Source: JBGPBY01 sp041481485
GTDB lineage: Bacteria; Acidobacteriota; Terriglobia; 20CM-2-55-15
Direction: 5' to 3'
Length of the DNA: 23,430 nucleotides
Assembly: GCA_041481485.1 (NCBI GenBank)
Contig: JBGPBY010000037.1
Coordinates: forward strand, 1 to 23,430
Both the position numbers and the translations under genes were made by a program. Numbering within the stretch: position 1 is the stretch's first letter; each line of letters begins with the position of its first letter. The notes under the pieces were generated by a model. That model was given only the letters and a program-made list of their open reading frames with translations, made no database searches and was not told where the DNA came from. Below are positions 17,598 to 23,430 of this stretch, piece after piece.

Positions 17598-18036
17598 TGG
17601 CGCCTGGCGCTGAATTGCTTACCGCCGGCGCACCGTCCTGGCGCGTAGTGTTTGATCGGATTTCGTAGTAACGCAACGCTCGCATGAACACTTCCTTGTC
17701 CACGGGTTGCCTGGAGTCGTCGAGCTTCGTCGAAATGCCGATGGAGTCGCCGAGCTCCGAACTCTTCCAGGGAACAATGACCAACGACTTAGGCGCTTCC
17801 TGATTACCTAAAATGGACATGCCGGAGATCACCTTCGTGTCCTTCTCCGTCTTTGCCTGCGTCTCTTCGGTCTGTTTCTCTTCGGTTGTTCCCTGTGCCG
17901 CTTCGGTCTTTGCCTGCACTGCCTCGGGCTGAACCTGTACTTGCTGATTCTGTTCGTGCGAAGCATTACTTTGCTGCGCATACGCGGCCGCCGGCAAGAC
18001 AATGACCCCAAGCAAAATCCAGTGAATGGCTTTCAT
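17575..18036 (-). CDS. Secreted low-complexity protein of unknown function in the motor operon
   Basis: This 153-aa protein has no family I can name. The start is the ATG at 18036 (GGAAGGGAG upstream), which begins a clean signal peptide MKAIHWILLGVIVLPAAAYA. A longer frame to 18132 is only the palindromic element read as protein. Residues about 21-75 are a hydrophilic, Gln/Glu/Thr/Lys-rich repeat-like stretch (QAKTEAAQGTTEEKQTEETQ), likely disordered or coiled. The folded part is short: GMSILGNQEAPKSLVIVPWK, then SSELGDSIGISTKLDDSR and VDKEVFMRALRYYEIR, followed by a disordered tail. Its place directly before exbB, with overlapping stop and start, implies a periplasmic accessory role in the motor. 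This is inference from position only. Confidence 0.75.
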   Translation of the reverse strand: MKAIHWILLGVIVLPAAAYAQQSNASHEQNQQVQVQPEAVQAKTEAAQGTTEEKQTEETQAKTEKDTKVISGMSILGNQEAPKSLVIVPWKSSELGDSIGISTKLDDSRQPVDKEVFMRALRYYEIRSNTTRQDGAPAVSNSAPGATAANRKK

Positions 18037-18073
18037 TGCTGCATTTCTCCCTTCCAGGACAGCACTTTCACAC

Positions 18074-18146
18074 TGTAGGGGCGGTCTATGACCGCCCACA
18101 TTGTCAAAGGCTTTGAAATCGCGGGCGGTCATAGACCGCCCCTACA
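18074..18146. repeat. 73-bp REP-like element, copy 2
   Basis: This has the same length and design as the copy at 14728-14800: arms 18074-18097 and 18123-18146, core GGCGGTCTATGACCGCC, spacer ending GAAATCGC. It lies between the TPR lipoprotein gene and the 153-aa gene and could form two adjacent strong hairpins in the transcript, so it may terminate or attenuate it or stabilise an mRNA end. Confidence 0.88.
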
Positions 18147-18326
18147 GTGCAGAGTATTTTTCGATGCACCCGGCTTGCCAGAGACGGTGAATGCTTGATT
18201 CTTTGGGACGTAAGTTGTACCGATCTCCTGTGACGTCCTTCCAGTTAAATCAACTGCGTGGACGCAACTCAAACTCGGTGACACCCAAAAACTTTTTTCG
18301 CTCCACGCCGTGGATTTTCGATTCAT
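18129..18326 (-). CDS. Possible 65-aa ORF or gene remnant, coupled to the TPR gene
   Basis: The ATG at 18326 overlaps the TGA of the TPR lipoprotein (ATGA), and GAGGGAG (18332-18338) is ideally spaced, so ribosomes probably start here. The 65-aa product (MNRKSTAWSEKSFWV...) has no signal peptide and no similarity I recognise, and its last residues (LHCRGGL) are read from the inserted 73-bp element. It may be the head of a gene truncated by the element, or just a coupling artefact. I do not assign a function. Confidence 0.3.
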   Translation of the reverse strand: MNRKSTAWSEKSFWVSPSLSCVHAVDLTGRTSQEIGTTYVPKNQAFTVSGKPGASKNTLHCRGGL

Positions 18327-21300
18327 CGCTTCTCCCTCTGACTTGCGCGCGTGCGCAGGTCGGCAATCCACTTGACAACATCGGTGTCCTCAGGAACAAG
18401 TTTGCTGTACGCTTCGTAATGTTCCAGCGCGCACGCGTAGTCCCCGATATACAGGTCGCAGAGAATGGCCAGATTCCTGTGCCCATCCTGAAAATCGGAA
18501 GACAGCGCGAGAGCCGCCTCATAGCTCGCGCGCGCCTTCGCAAACTCTCCCTTGTGCCGTTGCACCAGACCCAGTTCGTTATGGGCGGCAGGTTGAGGAT
18601 TCAATTCCAATGCCTTATTCAAGCTCGCCTCCGCGTGCTCCAGGTCGCCCTTAAGCGCGTAAGAAATGCCGAGATCGATGTGCGCTTCCGTTAGTTGGGG
18701 GGCCTGCTCGGTTACCTTGAGCAGCAAGGGGATGCCCTCTTCGTAATGCGCGTCTTTAAGCATCCGCAGAGCCGCTTCATATTCGGCGTGCACTTTGTCG
18801 ACTTCGTCTGCGACGAACTCGCCCTCTGTAATCGCGGATTCCGTTGCATTCGGTTCGAACGCGTCAGGGAAACCACTGTCCTTTTCGTGTTTCGCGTAAC
18901 GGCCTGGCATCAGTTCGGTGAGTCTGCCGAGACTCTTCTCAGTCCATGCGTTGGAAATGCCGGCGTGCAGCAACTCCATGTTCTTCTCGTGCACGCTGAT
19001 GGCTTTCTCCTCGAACGGAAACGCGGCCTCATCGAGGTCCATCTCGAATGCTTCCAGATCGTCCGCCTTCAGATCGGCCGGACGTTCCGACTCTGCAAGT
19101 GAGCGGCTGAAATTGAAGTAGGTCTCGCCCATGTAAAAAGTGGCGGCCGCTGTCATATCGGCGATTTCATAGTCCACGATACGGCCCATGGCCTCGATCG
19201 TGGCATCCATGCGCTGTTGCTTGTCCTGCAGACTGGTCTCGAACGGTTGCCGCAGCTTCACGGCCGCGAAATCCTGAAAGAGCTGCTCCGCAAGAACCAG
19301 TGCCGAACGCGACGCGAGCGTCCGGGTGCGGCCAGTCCTTTCCGGGCCCGCATCCGCGTCCGCGCGAACGATTTCCTCCAGCTCCTTGTGATAGAGCGAG
19401 TCGTCGTGCCCCGCTTTGTACATCTCAGCGATCTTGGAACGCGTCTCTACGGCTGTTTCTACCGGCCTCGGAAATTCCTTGACGTAACGGTTGTACGCAT
19501 CCAGCGCACGATCGCGAGTATCGGATTGTGCGTAGAGGTCTCCCGCGACGAGAAGCGCCTCGCTGCGCAATGCCGGATCGTCGGACTGCGAGGCGATGCG
19601 ATCGTATTCGCCGGCAGCCTTCGACAACTGGCCGTCTTTTCGATACGCAAAAGCGATTTGTTTGGCGGCCTCGAGCTGCAGTTTGTTCTCGGGGAAAGTG
19701 CTGCGAAACTCTTCGAACACCTTCACCGCGGCCTTCCAGTCCTGCAGCTGGATCAACGCGGCGCCTGCATCGTACTCGGCCGTCGCACGGATACCGGACG
19801 TCGGCGCTGCAGAACGAATCCTCAGGAAGTGGTCGGCGGCGGCGCGATAGTCCTCCGCCTCGTTTGCAAGTTCACCCTGCTTGTAGATCGATGCGGCAAG
19901 GTTATCGACGAATGCGGCGCGCGACTCGTCACCTTCCGGCGTGGCCGCCAGCACCTGGGTGTAGCCACGCTCGGCCTGCGGAAAGTCGGCAAGTTCGAAG
20001 GAGCCGTGCGCAACAACGATCCACGCGGCACGCCGGGTGGCCGCGTCGACGCCTGGAAAATTATTTGTCACGCGCTGGGCAGCATCGATGGCGGCACGGT
20101 AGTTCTTCATCTCGTACATGTCATCGGCTGCTGCTCCCAATACCGACGCTGCGTGCTCGTGCTCCGGAAACGCGTCGGCAAATTTGAGCGAGCTTGCAAT
20201 CGTGTCACGCTTGATATCTTCGCTCTGTTCCTTGCGCGCGGTTTTCAACTGCTGACGGTATGCGTAGACCGCAGCGTAGCCAGCGGCTGCCGACTTGGGA
20301 TGCTGCGGATATTCGTATGCCGTTCGCTCGTACTCCTTGGCAGCCTGTCCGAAATCATTGTTCTCGAGAAGAAGGTCCGCGAGCTTGTAATTGATCGGCG
20401 GCGAATCGACGTCCGTCGGAAACGACTTGAGATAATCGCCATACCAGCGAAGCGCCTCCTGATAATTCGTGCGCTTCTCGCCTGGATCGTCCGCGCTTTG
20501 ATACTCGGCATGATAATGCGTCGCGAGATCATTCAAGTTTGTCTTCAGGTAAGCCAGCACTTCCGGTGACTCTTCAGGTTTGAAGTGTCGCCAGTAGTCG
20601 GCCTGCAGTCCGTACCTGGACGCGAAATCGCGCTTGGACTCCAGCACGAGTAGTGGGAATCCCGCTTGAGTAAAGGTCTCGACGACCCGCATGCTGAAAC
20701 GCGGCGCCTCTCGGTGGAATGGATAGAGCGCGACGAAAGTCTTGTAAGTCTTCGCCGCGTCGTCATATCGCAGCTTTTCCAGGTAGTGCACTCCAAGATC
20801 GGCGTACACGCGATCCTCATAAGAGCGATTCCCGAACATGGAAAAATAGTCCCGGACAGCTTCCGGTCCGCCGATGTTGCTGAAGCTCAGGCTGACAACT
20901 CGATAAGTGTCGGCGACACGGCGTTCGTCTTCCTTCTCGTGTTTTTGATCGAAGTCGTAACCTGTCGACACTTTGTAGTCGAGAAGGGCCATGTACTTGT
21001 GCAGCGCCTCCTCATAAAGTTCCTGCTTGTAGAAAGTCCACCCGAGCTTGTAAAGCGCGAGTTCATAGAGCGACGAGCTGGCGCCAATGTTGATGATCGC
21101 CGTATATGCGTTTTCGGCGTCTCGAAAGCGTCTGCGCGTGAAGAAGTATTCGCCACGTCTGAATTGCACTTCGTCGAAGTGCACAGAATTGGGATTCGTG
21201 CGAATCAGGCGCTCCATCGTATCGATGGCATCTTCGGTGCGGCCGAGTTCGTCGTACGCGCGCGCCATTTGATAGAGGACCTGGTCGCTGTCTTTGTAAT

Positions 21301-21826
21301 TCGGGTACTCGTTGAGCAGCCGATTATAGATAGCAATGGCCTCGAGTGGACCGCTGTTATCGGTGTCGGCGCTGCCAGCCGCAACGATCCCACCCTCCGC
21401 GGTTGTGCGCCGCTCGAAATCCTGATCGGACTCGCGCGGTTTGGCATCGACGACGGTCACGACCGGAATGGGCCGGCTGGCCTGCGCATTCGCAAGTGTC
21501 TGGCCCGGCGCCGGAGCCGCCATTTCCCGCGGCTTGATCTCGCCTGCGCGTATCCCGAATTGCTTTTCGAGTTGAAGATCCGCAAGACGGCGCATCGCCT
21601 CCGGAGTCAACGTGGTTTCCGGCGACTCCTCAAGGAAGCGCCGGTAATTCTCCATGGCCTGCTCCAGGCCTTGCTCGACCTTTACCTCCTGCACGTCCGG
21701 CCGCACTTTCCGCAACTCGGCCAGCGTCCCTACGGTTGCCACCGGTTTGGATGTGGTGGTTCGCGTGGCGCAACCCGCGATGAGAAAAGGCGCGATTATC
21801 ATCGGAATTGCGATGGTATTTCGCAA
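18323..21826 (-). CDS. Large TPR lipoprotein of the Agl/Glt-like cluster
   Basis: This 1167-aa protein is proposed to start at the TTG at 21826, which yields a textbook lipoprotein signal MRNTIAIPMIIAPFLIAGC with lipobox LIAG-C (lipidated Cys 19). The frame is open to an ATG at 22081, but those 85 extra codons are translated from a palindromic repeat and would bury the lipobox. No strong ribosome site precedes the TTG, so the start is uncertain. The protein is an almost continuous solenoid of tetratricopeptide repeats, for example AIAIYNRLLNEYPNYKDSDQ, VLYQMARAYDELGRTEDAID and, near the end, DLGISYALKGDLEHAEASLN. The C-terminus has CDLYIGDYACALEHYEAYSK. Large TPR lipoproteins are scaffold components in Glt/Agl-type systems and in Bam/Tol-like envelopes. 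The likely site is the periplasm or inner leaflet of the outer membrane. Confidence 0.85.
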   Translation of the reverse strand: MRNTIAIPMIIAPFLIAGCATRTTTSKPVATVGTLAELRKVRPDVQEVKVEQGLEQAMENYRRFLEESPETTLTPEAMRRLADLQLEKQFGIRAGEIKPREMAAPAPGQTLANAQASRPIPVVTVVDAKPRESDQDFERRTTAEGGIVAAGSADTDNSGPLEAIAIYNRLLNEYPNYKDSDQVLYQMARAYDELGRTEDAIDTMERLIRTNPNSVHFDEVQFRRGEYFFTRRRFRDAENAYTAIINIGASSSLYELALYKLGWTFYKQELYEEALHKYMALLDYKVSTGYDFDQKHEKEDERRVADTYRVVSLSFSNIGGPEAVRDYFSMFGNRSYEDRVYADLGVHYLEKLRYDDAAKTYKTFVALYPFHREAPRFSMRVVETFTQAGFPLLVLESKRDFASRYGLQADYWRHFKPEESPEVLAYLKTNLNDLATHYHAEYQSADDPGEKRTNYQEALRWYGDYLKSFPTDVDSPPINYKLADLLLENNDFGQAAKEYERTAYEYPQHPKSAAAGYAAVYAYRQQLKTARKEQSEDIKRDTIASSLKFADAFPEHEHAASVLGAAADDMYEMKNYRAAIDAAQRVTNNFPGVDAATRRAAWIVVAHGSFELADFPQAERGYTQVLAATPEGDESRAAFVDNLAASIYKQGELANEAEDYRAAADHFLRIRSAAPTSGIRATAEYDAGAALIQLQDWKAAVKVFEEFRSTFPENKLQLEAAKQIAFAYRKDGQLSKAAGEYDRIASQSDDPALRSEALLVAGDLYAQSDTRDRALDAYNRYVKEFPRPVETAVETRSKIAEMYKAGHDDSLYHKELEEIVRADADAGPERTGRTRTLASRSALVLAEQLFQDFAAVKLRQPFETSLQDKQQRMDATIEAMGRIVDYEIADMTAAATFYMGETYFNFSRSLAESERPADLKADDLEAFEMDLDEAAFPFEEKAISVHEKNMELLHAGISNAWTEKSLGRLTELMPGRYAKHEKDSGFPDAFEPNATESAITEGEFVADEVDKVHAEYEAALRMLKDAHYEEGIPLLLKVTEQAPQLTEAHIDLGISYALKGDLEHAEASLNKALELNPQPAAHNELGLVQRHKGEFAKARASYEAALALSSDFQDGHRNLAILCDLYIGDYACALEHYEAYSKLVPEDTDVVKWIADLRTRASQREKR

Positions 21827-21872
21827 CTGACTGTACAAAAGAGATGGCGACTCACCAGGTGCCGGGAAATAT

Positions 21873-22034
21873 CCCCTCCTCAGCTGAGGAGGGGTGGCTG
21901 CGCGCTCAAGAAAAAGTTGCGAAGCCACATTGGCCCGCGCAGACGGGGTGGTGCTGATCAAGAAAATGAATCTCGTGAACAAACCACCCCGCCTCGCGCT
22001 ACGCGCTCGGCACCCCTCCTTAGCTAAGGAGGGG
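21873..22034. repeat. 162-bp palindrome-bounded MITE-like element
   Basis: Perfect 22-bp palindromes stand at both ends (21873-21894 with core TCAGCTGA, 22013-22034 with core TTAGCTAA; both flanked by CCCCTCC/GGAGGGG). Inside is a further inverted pair GGGGTGGT / ACCACCCC (21945-21952, 21983-21990). The stretch is non-coding in style although one minus-strand frame stays open through it. It separates two TPR genes that otherwise would abut by an ATGA overlap, consistent with a small non-autonomous element or dispersed intergenic repeat inserted in the operon. Confidence 0.7.
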
Positions 22035-22077
22035 AGTTCCTCGCTAGTATGCTGCCCCCACTCTTTGAAATGCACGG

Positions 22078-23430
22078 TCATCTAGAAACCTCACGAGATA
22101 CGTCCACGCGCGAGGCTCGATCGTAACTATCGGCGATGCCGTAGCGCGCCTGATTTTGCTGAACGATCAGGCGTTCGCGGCGTGCCTCGAGCTGGTTGAT
22201 GGCGACGGTCTCGATCATGTTTCCCTGCCTGGCCATCAACGTTTCGACACGTTGCAGTGCATCGATAACGCTCTGATGGAGCTGCGAAATCTGAACGTCG
22301 TATCCGACATAACTGTGCGTCGCCGCCTGCCTCGCCCTCACGAAGGCGTCGTACTCCCGGGTGAGAGCGTCGACGTCTGCATTCGTTTCGTTCAGATGTA
22401 CATATGCCGCGGTCAGCCGCTCCTGATACTCGGTATAAAGCCGCCATGTCAGTGTGCCTCGCAGGCGGGCCGCGCGCTCCCGAAGCTCAAGCAATTCGGG
22501 ACTGTCCGAGTTGCCGAGTTGCTTCTCGATAAGTGCGATGCGCTCGATGGCGATACGCTCCTCCGCAGTTGCCAGATTCTCCGGACGCGGCGCGGTCAAC
22601 ATCGACTGCAGCCGCTTTGCGAGATGCGTGCGCTCTTCGAGCCGCAGGCGCATCCGCGAATCCAGGTCTCGAAACTGCGCGTCAACCTCCGGCAGCAGCG
22701 GCTCATAGTTTTGTCCGCGCAGTTGAACAATTTCGTCGAATGCTTCGAGGCCGGTCTTCCAGCCAATCAGCTTCGACTGCAACTCCTCGAGGTCGAGGTA
22801 GTTCTGTAGCGCGGTCTGGAAATCGTGAGATGCCATCAACTCCATCAGGTAATACGTTTCGGGCGCGTCGGGCAGGCTTCGCAGGCGGATGACCCAGCTT
22901 TGGTCCTCCCGGCTCTCTTCACGGATCAGCGCTTTGAGGAACTGTCCTTTTCTGATGCTGAGTATCGACGCATCCACTCTCTCGATCTGGCCGCTGAATA
23001 GATCGAGCGCGCGCCCGTACATGATTGCGGCGCGTCCGTGCAGGTTCAGGCTCGCGTAGGCATGCGGCAAGGCGAGCGTCGCTTCCTGCACTGCGCTATC
23101 CGTAGGCTCACGTTCCGCCAGAATGCTCCAGGGAACGAGCGCACGTTCATATTGCTTGGCCGAGTCCTCGGCCCAGCCGGCACGCAGCAGTGACTGGTTC
23201 GAGAACGGCCCCTCAAGACGGACGCGATCCAGCGCTTGTCTTGCCCGATCAAAATTGCCGGCTTCGAAGAGGATGGTGCCAAGTACGAGGTTGGCCTTGT
23301 CGCGGATCGCGAGACCTGCGGGTTCGCTGGCCGCCAGCCGGCCGGCCTTGTCCAGTTGCTCAACTGCTTCCTGTTGCCGACCGGCCTGCAGCAATGCAAT
23401 ACCGAGGTTGTAGGCAACAAACCCGGCCAG
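22078..23430 (-). CDS. TPR/coiled-coil protein, 5' end outside the window (partial)
   Basis: The visible 450 codons are the C-terminal part; the frame is open through the right edge (first visible residues LAGFVAYNLGIALLQAGRQ), so any signal peptide is not seen. Residues about 1-150 form TPR units (AYNLGIALLQAGRQQEAVEQ, LVLGTILFEAGNFDRARQAL, LLRAGWAEDSAKQYERALVP). From about 230 to 440 the sequence becomes long charged helices, likely coiled coil (RLRLEERTHLAKRLQSML, EERIAIERIALIEKQLG, LREYDAF-like heptads). Proteins with this TPR-then-coiled-coil build accompany AgmX/PglI-ExbB-ExbD clusters, as I recall; the role is probably periplasmic scaffold. The stop (22078-22080) overlaps an ATG at 22081, the relic of direct coupling to the next TPR gene before the repeat element. 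Confidence 0.82.
   Translation of the reverse strand: MAGFVAYNLGIALLQAGRQQEAVEQLDKAGRLAASEPAGLAIRDKANLVLGTILFEAGNFDRARQALDRVRLEGPFSNQSLLRAGWAEDSAKQYERALVPWSILAEREPTDSAVQEATLALPHAYASLNLHGRAAIMYGRALDLFSGQIERVDASILSIRKGQFLKALIREESREDQSWVIRLRSLPDAPETYYLMELMASHDFQTALQNYLDLEELQSKLIGWKTGLEAFDEIVQLRGQNYEPLLPEVDAQFRDLDSRMRLRLEERTHLAKRLQSMLTAPRPENLATAEERIAIERIALIEKQLGNSDSPELLELRERAARLRGTLTWRLYTEYQERLTAAYVHLNETNADVDALTREYDAFVRARQAATHSYVGYDVQISQLHQSVIDALQRVETLMARQGNMIETVAINQLEARRERLIVQQNQARYGIADSYDRASRVDVSREVSR

Noticed and set aside
18037..18132. N-terminal extension of the 153-aa secreted protein (frame open to 18132).
   Set aside because: The extension is translated from the 73-bp palindromic element and would precede a perfect signal peptide that has its own ribosome site.
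19217..22027. Two long plus-strand open frames (about 450 codons each, 19217-20569 and 20666-22027) opposite the TPR lipoprotein gene.
   Set aside because: Their translations are Arg/Val/Ile-rich with no domain, signal or ribosome site, while the minus strand shows clear TPR repeats. They are antisense shadows of a GC-rich gene.

Overview
The window comes from a Gram-negative (diderm) bacterium of moderately high GC content. The evidence is an ExbB/ExbD motor, outer-membrane barrel and OmpA-type domains, lipoprotein and Sec signal peptides, and good Shine-Dalgarno sites. The style of the accessory genes (a secreted protein with a SLADIAR-type N-terminus and DUF4034-like body, AHSA1/SRPBCC, LIC_10091-like paralogs, dispersed palindromic repeats) suggests an Acidobacteriota-like genome. 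That assignment is inference; no rRNA or marker gene is present.

Layout. Bases 1-3853 hold small, mostly plus-strand accessory genes: a secreted Ig-like protein, an AHSA1/SRPBCC protein (minus strand), a secreted helical-repeat protein, and two adjacent paralogs that look like complementary fragments of one LIC_10091-like family. From 4012 to the right edge everything is on the minus strand, transcribed right to left. The order is: a TPR protein cut by the window edge (22078-23430); a 162-bp palindrome-bounded repeat; a 1167-aa TPR lipoprotein; a questionable 65-codon ORF; a 73-bp REP-like element; a 153-aa secreted protein of unknown function; ExbB/TolQ; two ExbD/TolR proteins; an AgmX/PglI-type TonB-like protein; a 350-bp spacer carrying another copy of the 73-bp element; a 1963-aa DUF11/SdrD-type surface protein; and a 1530-aa protein with tandem OmpA-like domains followed by a large predicted outer-membrane barrel.

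How the genes may work together. One ExbB, two ExbDs, a periplasm-spanning AgmX/PglI protein and large TPR (lipo)proteins match the core of the Myxococcus Agl/Glt gliding machine and its poorly studied relatives in other phyla. A proton-driven inner-membrane motor would push an elastic Gly-rich periplasmic arm, with TPR lipoproteins as periplasmic or outer-membrane scaffold. The linked giant repeat protein and OmpA/barrel protein, whose reading frames overlap by a few bases, are plausible outer-surface clients of that motor (adhesin plus outer-membrane anchor or conduit). This whole 4-23 kb block is the most interesting system in the window. The individual families are recognisable, but the combination and its job are inferred.

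I saw no tRNA, rRNA, CRISPR array, transposase or phage gene.
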